Assembly: GCA_051453625.1 (NCBI GenBank)
Contig: JBOZIK010000001.1
Coordinates: 291,762,668-291,826,667 of the forward strand
From: Welwitschia mirabilis
Lineage: Eukaryota; Gnetophyta; Gnetopsida; Welwitschiales
Direction of reading: 5' to 3'
DNA length: 64,000 nucleotides
Numbering within the stretch: the first letter of the stretch is position 1; every line of letters begins with the position of its first letter. A program made the position numbers and the translations under genes. This document shows, one piece after another, positions 23,560-34,889 of the stretch. The notes beneath the pieces are model-generated. The model was given only the letters and a program-made list of their open reading frames with translations, had not been told where the DNA came from and made no database searches.

Positions 23560-24060
23560 GCATAAATTGCACTAAGAGCAGTAAAGAAGCATGTTTGGTA
23601 CATTGATAGTGGATGCTCAAGACACATGATTGGAGATAAATTCAGCTTTACCACATTGGTGAAATAATATAAAGAAGTGGTAATCTTTAGAGATAACACA
23701 GAAGCATTGATCAAATGTATTTGTACTATTAGAGGAGGTAACCTATGAGAGGTAAAGGATGTATTTTTCATAAAATGTTTGCAACATAATCATTTGCATG
23801 TAAGTTAACTTTGTAATGCAAATTTTTTTGTTACCTTTACAAAAGATGACTATATCCTTAGAAAATGAAATTTAACTAAAGTTTTGTTTGTTGTTTTAAA
23901 GAAGTTAAATGTATATATTACTACATTGCAAGATATGTCTAACAATCAAATCAAATGTTTAAGCAAAATAGGTGAAGTAGAGCTTTGGTAGAGAAATCTT
24001 AGACACATAAATAAGAATTTTCTTAAAATTTGGTTTATAAAAGAAATGATTAATCAATCA
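23560..24060 (+). pseudogene. Copia protease and pre-integrase relic
   Basis: WYIDSGCSRHM (23596-23628) is the copia aspartic protease active site (D-S-G) with its hallmark CSRHM, fully preserved. In the same frame ELW-stop-RNLRHINKNF (23980-24020) is the GAG_pre-integrase block (LWH.RLGH.N...). The protease would cleave the Gag-Pol polyprotein. The first His of LWH is part of a stop codon. The integrase zinc finger and catalytic core are absent, since the sequence jumps to pol regions bordering the RT. Confidence 0.85.
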
Positions 24061-24079
24061 TTTAATAATCTCCAAGCTC

Positions 24080-24403
24080 AATCTAATAGTTAGGAGGAAA
24101 ATGAAAAAGATATAAATAAAGAAAATATTTCAACTATGATTAGACTAGAAAAAAGTCATTCTATTAGTAATATAATAGGTAGTCCACATTGTGGCATTTA
24201 AACACAAAGTGATACAAAGTAATTTTGTGGACTTGCCATCAAAAACTCAACTAATTTAGTAGAACATAGAAAGCATGTTCAAAATGGAAACATTACAATG
24301 CAATATATCAGTATGAATGATTAACTTGCCGATGTACTCATAAAACCTCTAAGTACTGAAAGGTATATAAAGTTGTTAAAAACTTGGAAATTGGACCTTG
24401 CCT
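24080..24403 (+). pseudogene. Copia RT border and RNase H tail
   Basis: LEKSHSISNIIGSPHCGI (about 24145-24200) matches the segment just before the copia reverse transcriptase. Immediately afterwards EHRKHVQNGNITMQYISMND and LADVLIKPLSTERYIKLL match the very end of RNase H ('EHV..G.I....I.T..QLAD..TKPL'). Thus an almost exact deletion removed the RT and the RNase H catalytic domain. The frame ends with TAA at 24401. Confidence 0.85.
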
Positions 24404-25136
24404 AATTAGATAAGTTAACATGTAATATTACTTAATTCTCAACTCCACTTTATAGTTATCTATGAGTTAAGATTATAGTTAGATGTAGCCATAATTAAAT
24501 TTTATGCATGTTTCTTTAATTTTTTGAAGTATTATTGTTATGATTGTATTAGTCATAGATTTTTTTTAGAATTTCTAACACTTTCATGATAAATGTCTTT
24601 AGTTTTGTAGACATCTATTAGATATACGTCTTCAGTTTTATAGATGTCTTTAGAGCAGACGTCTTGAGTTTCGCATATGTCTTTAAAGGTTAGGTATGCT
24701 TTTTAAAATTTTTAAAATAGATGTTTTTGACTAGGTAGATTTCTTGACAGTATGGTAAATGTATTGAAAAAGTTTTAATAGACGATGTCTTTCACTTTAA
24801 AGGCATCCACTTTTCACATTTTAAATGTCTTTTGGCATGTAGACATATTTCTTGTACAGATGCAAAAATTAAAACATACCAAAAAGCTAGGATTTGACCT
24901 TTTTATTTACAAAAGTGGCCATTAAATATCATTTTCAAATCTCTACTCAACAAGTGTTCCTTTCAAAGTACTTCTTATGACTGATATTCTCTGATTTCTC
25001 TAGTAAGACATCTTTATTTTGATGACATCTTTACAGCAAAGAAGAACAGATGCTATTTTTTATTTAGGTGCTTATTTTTAGTTATTTCTTTACATTTCAA
25101 TTATTTTTGATTCATATTTGTATCTATATTTCAAAA
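24404..25136 (+). other. Spacer between copia pol and downstream ORF
   Basis: No coding motif. It contains many degenerate copies of GACATCT/AGATGTC-like words (for example 24590-24850), also abundant in the LTRs. Such spacers separate pol from the env-like ORF in SIRE-like elements. Confidence 0.45.
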
Positions 25137-26700
25137 ATGGTTAGAAGAAAATCTATTGGTAGTTCAAGAGGTAAAGAACAAGCAATAAAACCTTAGAGAT
25201 CTCCGTATGAGTTTCACCATGAGGCAGTTGTAAGAAAGTATAAAAGTTGAATAATAAATTCTATAATTATAGAAAGAATACTTGGATTCCAAAAGAAAGA
25301 AAAAAAGAAAAGATCAACTTATGACTTACTTCTTTATGATTGATTGAGATATGATTATTGAGTTAGATCAGAGTATACCAGATCTAGTGGTGAGGGAATT
25401 ATATGCCAATACCCACAAGATAAATGGCAACACAGGGACTTTTTAGACTTGGGTCAGAGGTATTCCATTGAATCTTACTTCTAGTTTTGTAAATTAAATT
25501 CTTAACATTGATGATTTGAAGCTTTCTTATATGTATGTCCATTCATTTAAAGAAATTTTTACTTCATGAGCTATCCATGTGTCATGGAGAATTATGAGCA
25601 ATATTTTATTTAGACACTTTAGATTGAATATTGTTAAAAATATAGAGCATATATATATGATTGTTGATGCTTCAATTATTAGTTTTATTAAATTCTATAA
25701 TATTCTAATAAGATACGACAGTAATAGTTATTGTAAAATAATGGAGACTCTCATGGTTTTTTGTTTATGTACTAGTTTAAAGATAGAAGTCGATTTCATC
25801 TAGTGCATCAATATTATCAATCTATTTCATAAGGGTTAAACTTTAGGCTACCCTTGTCTTATCAATTTAATTATTAGCAGTGTCACCATATTAGTTCCTT
25901 AAGTAAATCTTATTTGTTCTAAGAAACCTCTAGCTGAATTTAGTAAAAAATAAAGAGTACCAGTACCATTAGGTAAGGGAGCAAGCAAAAGGCCTTCACA
26001 ATTTTAGAGATCTTATTCCATAGTTATACACAGTTCATCATCTATCAAGAAGGGACTAAATGAAATAGCAAAAATGATTAGAAAAATTGGTAGAAATTTA
26101 TTGAAATTATAGAAACATAGGACCATAGCTAGTGAGGATAAAGCGTTAACAAAGAGTTAAAAATCCACGAGGACTCCCACATGAACAAACTCTAAGGATG
26201 AATAAGAAGAAGAAGCACCTCTAGCTCCATAAGTTATAGGTTATGACTCAAGCATAGTAGTAGATAGTAGTAATTCTATAGAGTCATTAAAAGATGAGGT
26301 ATAGGTTTAGGAGGAGCAGTAGGCTCCCACACGGGCTTAGATGCAAGCAGACCAATAGACTCCAGGTCCATCACAGAGGTAATAAAAAATATAGTTAGAG
26401 AGCTTATAAATTTATTCTCTTATCTTCGGAGGGCCACATCGGAAGCTATCAGTTTGTTACCCATTACCTCCTTGAACCTATTCACCACTGCATATACCAT
26501 CTCCTTCATCATAGTGCATGCCCTCTCTGGCTTCATCTTTCATAGAGCCAATTTGTTTTCCATCAGTTACTATCATACCAGCACCATTCTTTGTAGAGAC
26601 TTCCATAACTAGCTTTTTTGGGATGTTCATGACTCCTCAAATGTACTCACATATGATAAGACAAGTCTAAGAGGGCCGAGGTGAGACCTCTTAATATCCT
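25137..26700 (+). pseudogene. Extra copia ORF, 'putative plant transposon protein' type
   Basis: Starts MVRRKSIGSSRGKEQAIKP, then after a stop YEFHHEAVVRKYKS and ERILGFQKKE, then PDLVVRELYANTHKINGNTG, WVRGIPLNLTSSFVN and ILNIDD. The order (start signal, 'F....A..RY......ER', 'P.LVREFYANL', 'VRG..I..S...IN..L') follows the plant transposon-protein domain found downstream of pol in some long-LTR copia elements. That ORF has often been called env-like, with no proven function. The later part turns Pro/Ser-rich. At least eight stops and two frame changes occur. Known: family occurrence. Inferred: membership of this element, from position between RNase H and polypurine tract. Confidence 0.6.
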
Positions 26701-27308
26701 TCCAGGAAGCGCCACACTCTGTCAGCCATATTCTCATCATCTTGTATCATCCAGACTTATACTATCCATGACAAAGACAATAATAATGATGAAGAAGGAG
26801 AAAGCATACATTATACTAATGAATCTGCTCTTACCAATTAGCTACATTGTATTTCCTATCCAAAAAGGGGAGAAAAGTAAGGGTAAATTAGTTGTAAATC
26901 AAATTGGATAAATCAACTTTTAGCATGAGGACATCCTATTGGACATGGAGCATTTGACTATGAGATAATAAATTGGATCCCTGAGTGACATCATTATTCA
27001 TTGATGAACACTCTTAATATTTGGCACATTGTTTAAATACTATTTTATTATTAGCATATTATCATGAGCACATTTTACTCCATTGGTTGTTAATTTTCCA
27101 TGAATGACTTTATTTAATGCTAATGTGCCTTTTCTACTTTAATCTCTACATGTTTATTCAAGTGGTTAAAACATGATTTTTTAATACCATCGTAAGATAT
27201 GATTAAGAGATTTTCTATCTTGAATATGAATATCTAATTTCAATTGATTGAATGAGGTTACACTAATGAGATTTGCCAAGTTTTGGACATCATCCAAAAA
27301 GAGAAGAT
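26701..27308 (+). other. 3' untranslated region and polypurine tract
   Basis: No gene. CAAAAAGAGAAGATTA at about 27296-27310 is the decayed polypurine tract ahead of the 3' LTR. A CAAAAAGGGGAGAAAAG run at about 26860-26876 is another purine-rich stretch with no LTR after it. Confidence 0.55.
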
Positions 27309-28988
27309 TATTGGTAAATATAGTTTTGATGATTCCACTTATTTTGTATCATTGTGTATATAAGTTAATGTAAATAAACTTAGATCTTAAATAGCATAAG
27401 TCAAAGTCAGACCATCAAGATAATATCTCATAGAAAGCTCAGAATTAAAAATGCAAAATCAGTTGTCTAAAAATGTCTATAGTATGGAAGATGTTTATAG
27501 AGAAGACATCTACAACTGGATAACATATATGATGAAGATGTTTACATCTTAAAGACGTCTATGATATACAAGGTTTCATATCACTAGTTAAAGATGACTA
27601 TCTTAGTAAAGACAACTATGTTAAAGGATGGATCTAATATAGATGAAAGACATCTACATCTTTAAAGATGTCTATGATAAATTAGAACAAGTAACAAAGT
27701 CATTATATACTTTGATGAATGGTTTACTTTCTAGGTAAGCTATCAAGATTTGTATTATGGGATTTATGATGATGGAGGACTAGAGATTATACAATCCAAT
27801 TTTCATCAAGTTCTAAGTAGTTTGTATGAAGATATCTACTACCTGAAGATATCTGATTATTAGTAGACATCTAAAATTTTGAAAACATCTTAGATCAAGG
27901 TTTATGTCAAATTAAAATAAAGGTGCACACCCAATTGCTTCACACTTGCATACATTAAACAATGATTACAAAGTTGAAATAACTATCGTCTAAGGCCAAA
28001 TAACTAGAATATCTTAAATAGTATAAAAACATAATATGATAGAATAAATAATATGGTTAAGAACATAATGAAGAATACATAGGTAAATGGAACTTCTCAT
28101 GAAGGATCAAAGCTATCATTTGTAAAGGAACTTCTAGTGTCTACGTCATTTATTTTCTTGGATTCTACATCATTACATCATTCTGAAGTTCTCGGGATGA
28201 TGAAAAAAAAAAGGAAATTGGAGATCTCTTAAAAGCTACATCATTTAGGCTTGTTGTTTTATATCTTTATTTAATCTTACATTGTTAGACTATCTCATTC
28301 TTTAATATTATTGTAGAGTCTATTCTTGCTTTATGAAATCTCACAGATCCCTTAGTAGGAATTATTATTGTAAGACGACCCTTATATGGGTGTGCTTTAT
28401 AAGTTCTTGTGAGTACTTATGTTATTATGTTATTGTTCCTTTAGGGCAAGAGAGTGCTACCGTGCCACGAGCATCTTACTTTGTGGTTGTTCTTGTGAGC
28501 ACATTATTGTTTCCCTGAGGGGAAGAGTTTACTACCTTATAAGAAGCATCTCAGTTTGTGACTATGCTTGTAAGCACATTATTGGTTTTTCCTAAGGAGA
28601 AGAGAGTGCTGCCTTACAAGGAGACCCTAATATTATTGTAAGATTCTTGGTAAGTTAAAATAACTATTCTTTTTAGGTTAAGAATATTCAAAGGTATGAG
28701 AGGAATCTACCCTCTGTATGTGAATGTACCTAGGTTGGGGAACCACATTACCTTGGTATGGTATTTATTATACTATTTTCCAATTTGTTATTAGTAAAAA
28801 AATTTTATTTGATAGAACTCATTCATCTCTTTCCTCTGAGTTCAACTATCCTCAACTAAAAAACCAAGGTTCTTTAACCATTACTATATTAAGACCTTCT
28901 TTAAATTAAAAGTTAAACAATACCAAACACTATGCTAGTACTATAACTTGACTTACCAAGATTTTTGTTAACCTCGATCCAATCAACA
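27309..28988 (+). mobile_element. 3' LTR of the copia element
   Basis: About 1.68 kb. The first 330 bases match the 5' LTR. It holds repeated AAAGACATCTA/AGATGTCTA words, a 75-86 bp unit in three copies (28404, 28490, 28564), the GAATGTACCTAGGTTGGGGAA and CCACATTACC block typical of the U5 side of long copia LTRs, and an end ...CCTCGATCCAATCAACA. Exact 3' end is inferred from the CGATCCAAxxAACA ending. Confidence 0.72.
28404..28640 (+). repeat. Triplicated unit inside copia LTR
   Basis: Three copies of a 75-86 bp unit with TTCTTGTGAGCACATTATTG, a G/A-rich GGGGAAGAG core and AGTGCTACC start near 28404, 28490 and 28564. Internal duplications of this kind lengthen copia LTRs. Confidence 0.75.
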
Positions 28989-29639
28989 TTCTAATTACTT
29001 CCATGCTTGAATGAGATCTAAATGAAATAAATTCACTAATTAAAGTAAATTGTGATCTCTTGTCTAAATCTATGCAATGCTTAGAAGAGGTTTTATTTTG
29101 AACTTTTTCTCTTCTTAGAAGAATATCATTATATAAAAAACCATGTACAATGTTTAAAAAAAGGTACTTATCTAAATTTGACTCCTGTTTAACATGCTTC
29201 TGCTACACATGCATTGTTGATGACCTAAATCAAAATATCTCTTTTAAAGCTTTTTTATTAAAAATTCATCAAGAGGATTTTCCACTCCATTATTCTCATT
29301 ACTTGTTGATTGCTCCTTCTTCCTCAAATGGGAAAATTGACTATGAGAAAAAAGAGATTCTTCAAAATGTTAAAATGTTATAAATTTAAAGTTGTATCTG
29401 TTATTTTCTAGTAGATTCTATTGTAAGATTTTGGATTCTTTAAAAGATAAGAATTGAATATTTAGACAATGATTAATATTGACTTTGTGATTAATGATTT
29501 ACATTTCATTTAAGTAAGATCAACTTAAGTAATCAATGATAGTTAGTATTAGCTCATGATTGTACCCTCTTTCATAAGGTATTATTAATAGATATCACTT
29601 AGCCACACACAAAAGCCAGTAATAATGCTTTTCTAGAAT
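28989..29639. other. No recognisable gene
   Basis: A 77-codon plus frame (29150-29383) has no motif I know. If the copia element landed in LINE-2 ORF1, the missing N-terminal ORF1 would lie here on the minus strand, but I cannot see a convincing DUF4283 match. Confidence 0.35.
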
Positions 29640-29900
29640 ACCATTATGTAATGATTACACTTTTCTTTAAATAGAAAACCCTTTTGTAATAATCATGCTT
29701 TCTTTTACTTAGAAAAATTTTATGTAGTAATTATGCATTTCTTTAATTATAAGATCATTATGTAATAATTAAACCTTTCTTTAATTAGAAAACTATTAGG
29801 TAACAATTTTTTTTTTCAATTATACATGCTTCTAAATAAAGGAAAACTTTGGCTAAGGGTGATGCATTAATCTTTTGGTCAATGGCCATTTTTAATTTTT
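29640..29900 (+). repeat. R1 39-bp array, four to five copies
   Basis: Units of about 39 bp, each with ATTATGTAATAATTA followed by CTTTCTTTAATTAGAAAA, starting near 29640, 29679, 29717 and 29755, with a partial fifth. The array runs into TTTGGCTAAGGGTGATGC, matching 12540 onward, so this is the same R1 family in the same orientation. Confidence 0.85.
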
Positions 29901-30039
29901 TTGATTAGATTTTAAATTAACTAGAACCAAAATCAACATTATTTTTGAGAAGAAAATAATTTAAGTAAATGCTTATCCCCTCATCCAACAGGTAGGCCAA
30001 ACATTAAATATATATGAAATATAAATCTAAGCTAGTTAC

Positions 30040-30215
30040 ACTTTAATTATAAAATAATTATGTAATCATTATAATTTTCTTTAATTAGAAGATTGTTACA
30101 TAATAATTATACTTATATTATAATTATAAAAATACTATATGATAATTATGCTATTATTTAATTAGTTAAGAATTACATGATAATTATAAGTTCTTGAATT
30201 TGAAAACCATTATGT
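30040..30215 (+). repeat. R1 39-bp array, diverged copies
   Basis: Four to five more diverged units (ATTATGTAATCATTAT, GTTACATAATAATTAT and similar) with TTTAATTA between them. The dyad around TAAT-N-ATTA is kept more than the rest of the unit. Confidence 0.7.
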
Positions 30216-30719
30216 AACAATTAGCTTAGAAATATATATATTGCATGTATATCCAAGCTAGTGACCATGAGCTATTGATGTAAGTAATAAAATCTTATGA
30301 AGATATGTTGAATGTAAATTTATAAATAATTTATTTTATTTCATTAAAAAATAGAAATTTATTATGTAAATCTCTTTAAATCTCGATAATCAATTTTGAT
30401 ATTATTTCACCTATGCTCGTTTCACATCTAGATGCTCATTCTCCTATACATTTGCACATTTGAAATCTTCATCATATAATATGTTACATGAAGATGATTT
30501 ACACGTTTGAAGTATTGCATGATAGCAAAAAATTCCATCTTTATATTTTAAGATATTCTTGACAAACTCATGCTGCTTAATGTACTTTGCTCTTCATGTG
30601 AGAGGTTTACACTTACCTATAAAGAATAATGTTAAAAATCCTATAAATAATAATGTTAAAAATAACACTAATAGCATATGTCTAGTAGGGTAATTATTAA
30701 TTAATAACTCTCCTAGTAA

Positions 30720-31140
30720 TGACTAGTGAGATCTAGTCTTTTATAACTTCAAGATCTCTTCTAGATTGTTGACATCGTATGGCAATTGAAAATGTGTAAT
30801 GAATGATGTTAGACTCATCTATTTTTATAATTGAACCATCAAAATTTAGCTTCATCTCCTATTTGTCTTAATTAATATTGGTATATTGAAGCATAAAAAA
30901 GACATTAACAATTGCATTATATCTAATGTTATGTAAGGTATGCATGTCTACCTCAATGTCATGATAAAAAGGATCATGCTCCTTCTTAAAGCATAAAGAA
31001 TGAGAAACTTCCTTCTCATTTACAACAAAAAATATTCTATAGTGATCTAATCCCTTCTCTTTAAAATAAGAATGGGTAGTTAACTAATGTTCAAGGATAC
31101 AACATTTGCAACCTCTAAGGTGTCTTATGGAAAACTTATC
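30720..31140 (-). pseudogene. Coding-like relic of unknown family
   Basis: On the minus strand about 60 codons are open without a stop: KEKGLDHYRIFFVV, NEKEVSHSLCFKKEHDPFYH, DIEVDMHTLHNIRYNAIVNV and FFMLQYTNIN. After two stops a further stretch reads EMKLNFDGSIIKIDESNIIH and QQSRRDLEVIKD. Upstream is RHLRGCKCCILE. Amino-acid composition looks like a real protein (charged, His/Asp-rich, no low-complexity bias). I do not recognise the family. It may be an accessory ORF of a retrotransposon. Confidence 0.35.
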
Positions 31141-32099
31141 ATATGCCTTTGATATTTAAGTTGATGATTAGTTTTATGTATGATTTATAATAATGAATTT
31201 ATCTTTAATATAAACATCTCCTCAAGGATGAGTTGGGATAAAAGTAAGTCGTCATGATCTTGAATTCATATCCTTCATATCAGAGAGATGCTTGATTTCT
31301 TTCTCTTCATCTATAATGCCTTTTTGTTTCTTATACTAATATTATCTATATGTAGGACCATGCTTACCTGAACTAATTTATAGATTGATTTTCATGTTTA
31401 TATTTTTCAAGATCAAAAGATTTAGCCCAAATAGTTAAATTAAAACTAAATAAAAATAATTTTTGATCTTGTAGGACCTACTAAGCTGAGTTAATTACTA
31501 GATTGTTTATTTATTTGCATATTATTATTATTATTGAGATGTAATTCCTTACTTTGTGAAACTTTTTTTATTTGTAATTATTAATTTAAATGCTTTATTT
31601 TCTTATAACTAATGTAGCTAATAATATTATTTTTGTAGTCTTTCATTATTTATTTAATGATATACTTTTACTAGCTATAGAACAGTTATAACAATATTCT
31701 TTTATTCCTTTTGTAACTATTGCATCTAATATATCATGATTAGTATATTTGCTTATTTTAATGCATAACAAGTTTCTTGTAACTTATATAATTATTAAGC
31801 TAAATTACATTGGTCTATTTTAATAATTTATCTTAGTAGTGCATGCTAAAATAACACTGATAATTGTGATGTTACCTGTACTCATTATGAAAAAATATTT
31901 ATGTTTGGAAAAATATTATCTTGACATTTCTATTAAAATTACTTAATAAATGTCTCATGTTGATTTCTCTTCTTAATAATTGCAAGTAGTGGCATGTTTT
32001 CAAAATTTTGGCATTTTTCTAAATATGGCTTATTTGAGTAAATACTATTAATTCTTTATCTTTTCTAAAAATGATGAGATGCCATGTGACTAAGCTTTA
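31141..32099. other. No recognisable gene
   Basis: AT-rich, with a short ATT microsatellite near 31520. Nothing supports a gene on either strand. Confidence 0.4.
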
Positions 32100-32348
32100 T
32101 ATTCTTTATACTTATTTTGAAATTCTGTGAACTTTGGATTGTGTAACTTTTGTATTAATGATAAAGGCATATTTATTATTGGCAAAATATTTTTGGCATG
32201 CTGAGCATTTACTATTATTATGATGGAATATTAAATGTACCTAGTGGTCAGACAAAGTAATGATTGGGGGTTAGGGAATCATAACCATTTTCCAAGATAG
32301 TATGTGTTCCTTAAAATTTCAAATATCTTTTGAATTTCTTTATTTTAT

Positions 32349-32357
32349 TATAAATAG
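32349..32357 (+). promoter_or_regulatory. Candidate LTR TATA box
   Basis: TATAAATAG followed by a pyrimidine-rich stretch (CTCTTTTCTTCTTAG), a usual plant promoter layout. In AT-rich DNA this can also occur by chance. Confidence 0.4.
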
Positions 32358-32521
32358 GATCTCTTTTCTTCTTAGTTTTATTCTTTTGAAGATCTTCTAG
32401 TATTAAAATATTGGATACATTTTATCTTAGAGCTTTGAAAACTCTAAGGTATTTGGAATCTTGAAGCCTTTAAAGCTTTGGCATAGTGATCTTAAATCTT
32501 CCAAAACTTCACATTGAATCA

Positions 32522-32760
32522 TGGTTATGGTCTTAGGTTTCTCTTTATTTCTTTTATGGTCTTAGGATTCTCTTTATCTCTTGTATGGTCCTATGTATTC
32601 TTGAATTTTGTGTGGTTTATATTTATTTTCTTGTATACCTTATATGATTTTTATGGTTTTCTTGTATCCCTTATATGGTTCTAGTGTTACTTTCATTTCA
32701 AGTATGATTCCGTCATCATTTGTATGATCCTATATTTTTGCATTCTTTCATGATCTTAAA
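32522..32760. repeat. Degenerate minisatellite of TATGGTCTTAG-like units
   Basis: Seven or so diverged units of about 30-35 bp built on TCTTTTATGGTCTTAGG-like and CTTGTATGGTCCTA-like cores. Unit length varies, so the array is old. Confidence 0.6.
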
Positions 32761-33009
32761 ATTTTTTTTATTTTATTATTAAAATCTTATATTTTCTTGG
32801 AATTCTTGTAAATTTATAAAATGTCTTTCTTATCTCTAATGGTTTGAAATTTTTTTGTGATAATTTGCTATATGCTCAAAGATTATTCTTATATGAATAT
32901 TATTATTTGTAAAAACTCTTGATGATTTAAAAGTAAATTCATGAAAGTAAACCTTATCCTTTCTTGAGATATATTTAAAACTCTAAACATTCTTATGAAA
33001 ATAAGAGTT

Positions 33010-33300
33010 TGATAGATTACTAAATAAGGTAGTGAAATATAAAAACTCATAGATCACTGAATGAGGTTATCGAATTGTTAGCATATAGATCACTAAATGA
33101 GGCAGTGAAAAGATAAAACCACAAATAGCTAAATGAGATAGTGGAAACAATAATTCATAGATCAACAAATGAGGTAGTGGAAAAATAAAAGTGAAAATAG
33201 AGATTACCAAATGAGGTAATGGGAATGATAATCCATAGATCACCAAATGAGATAGTGGATAAATAAAAACCACAAATCACTAAATGAGGCATTACTAAAT
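33010..33300. repeat. Minisatellite, eight units of 35-42 bp
   Basis: The core ATAGATCAC-AAATGAGGTAGTGG recurs near 33015, 33053, 33088, 33127, 33162, 33204, 33240 and 33278. The 68-codon minus frame across it translates as repeats of a FPLPHLVIYG-like decapeptide only because the unit is close to a multiple of three. Confidence 0.88.
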
Positions 33301-34222
33301 TATAAGATAAAATTGGTTAATCTCATTTTTATTCCCATAAAAATCTGATGCTTGATTATTTGGAGTCTTTTTTCTTATCTCATCTTAACCTATCTTGTAT
33401 CTTGGAATTCTTCTTACCTTTATTCTTGCCTTGGCTAGGCCATACTAGGGACTGTGATGATTCATAGTTCTTACTCCATATTATTTTATCTTAAACATAT
33501 TATAAACTAGAGCATAGTAAAATTTAATATATCTTATTGAAAAGGGAATATTGAAATGAAATATTTGTTATGCAGCTTATGCTTAAAAAATATTAATTGG
33601 AGTGATTTTTTCACTGTTGTAACTTTGATCTTATTATATCTTATGGTTAAGTTTTTATTTTCAAAAATTCACACACTTTTCTATAGTTGACATGTAAAAA
33701 TTGTATCTTTAAGATATCAAATTTTTATATTTCTTAAAGTTGTAGTTTTATTTTAATTTTACAAGGCTCGTAGTTGTAACTTTATGTAAAGCTTTAGTTT
33801 AACAAGTTTAGTTAGCATGTATTGTTTCTATTGTAAATATCCCTTTCTTATAGGGCTCCACCTTTTTGTTGTCATCCTTTCAATTGAATTTAGTAATGAT
33901 ATCTATAGTTCAATCCTCCCTTTAAAGATCTTATTGTTTTTCTTCTTATCTTCTCAAAGACTACATGTTGTTAAATACTTTTATGGCTAATATTTTAATT
34001 CCTTAAATCTCATGGCTAGTCTATTAACTTTTAAGATTACTACCTTGCATTTATTATTTCATTAAAAACCTAATGCCACTTTGTATTTTAGCTAATATTT
34101 TATTTCATAAGATCTAAGCCTCATTTTTATTATAATATTATATTTTTACGATTAGAAGCCTTTTCATTATAATTATCAATGCATCATTTTTAGGCATTAG
34201 AAAGAATGTGAATGTTACATTT

Positions 34223-34234
34223 TGATATTAGAGC
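34223..34234 (+). promoter_or_regulatory. Decayed iMet primer-binding site
   Basis: TGATATTAGAGC matches TGGTATCAGAGC at 10 of 12 positions. Both differences are transitions (G to A, C to T). It starts 4 nt after the CA that ends the LTR. Confidence 0.75.
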
Positions 34235-34755
34235 AATAATTGAACTTTTTAGATGAAAATCTAGACCTTACACTAATACATCTCAATAAAAATTATGCAA
34301 AACCTTAACTTTGAAATAAGAAAATGTAGTATGCATGTGTAATAGCTCTTATTTTCCTTTATGTAAGCTATTTGTGCAAAGGTATCATTAATCAATTATT
34401 TTATTTTTGTTGAAATTTTTAGCACTACATAATTCATATTATTAGTAGATATTAATGAATCGTGTTTGCTTCATTATTTTCCTAGTACTTAGTATTATTA
34501 TTACTTCATTGGCTATGACTACAATTGTTATAAAAGTTGTTATATAAATTTCTAAAATATTTATAAGCCTTAAAGGATTTATTTACCATGCATAAATTTT
34601 AAAGTAAGAGTAGCATAATTTAGATTTCAACAGCAATATGTGCAAGAATATTTACTTCCATAATTTCATTATTCAGACGGATTTACTTTTTTTAGGTAAC
34701 TTTGTTTAAGATCTGTTTCTTGGTATGGAAATTATGAACTAATTCAGATTTTCCA
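34235..34755 (+). other. Internal DNA after the primer site, no motif
   Basis: Expected leader of the 34.2-kb LTR element. No open frame of interest remains. It runs into an assembly gap. Confidence 0.4.
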
Positions 34756-34889
34756 NNNNNNNNNNNNNNNNNNNNNNNNNNNNNNNNNNNNNNNNNNNNN
34801 NNNNNNNNNNNNNNNNNNNNNNNNNNNNNNNNNNNNNNNNNNNNNNNNNNNNNNNNNNNNNNNNNNNNNNNNNNNNNNNNNNNNNNNNN
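34756..34889. other. Assembly gap, 134 N
   Basis: Run of N. The 73-codon minus frame that spans it has no support. Confidence 0.99.

Larger units (their letters stand above)
22244..28988 (+). mobile_element. Long-LTR Ty1/copia element with extra ORF
   Basis: It is bounded by TGTTGGTAAATCTAGTTTTG at 22244 and its diverged copy at 27309. The 3' LTR ends near ...GATCCAATCAACA at 28988. Between them in order are gag with knuckle, a protease motif, a pre-integrase block, an RNase H tail and a downstream ORF relic. Long LTRs plus an ORF after pol are typical of SIRE/Maximus-like copia elements. Integrase and nearly all reverse transcriptase are deleted between about 24050 and 24230, and the 5' LTR lost its 3' half together with the primer site. 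No target-site duplication was found. Confidence 0.82.
32100..34219 (+). mobile_element. 5' LTR region of an LTR retrotransposon
   Basis: The 3' boundary is well defined: ...GAATGTTACA ends at 34219 and a decayed iMet primer site follows at 34223. A TATAAATAG box at 32349-32357 is a plausible LTR promoter, and two minisatellite arrays (32522-32760, 33010-33300) lie in the presumed transcribed part. The 5' boundary is not resolved and could lie anywhere from about 31870 to 33800, so the promoter link is an inference. Confidence 0.5.

Noticed and set aside
33067-33273. A small protein with repeated FPLPHLVIYG-like decapeptides
   Set aside because: This is the minus-strand translation of a 35-42 bp minisatellite. 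Regular peptide repeats follow from the DNA repeat, and there is no start context or homologue.
33010-33300. CRISPR-like array
   Set aside because: Unit-to-unit variation is spread over the whole unit, spacers are not unique, and the DNA is plant nuclear. It is a minisatellite.
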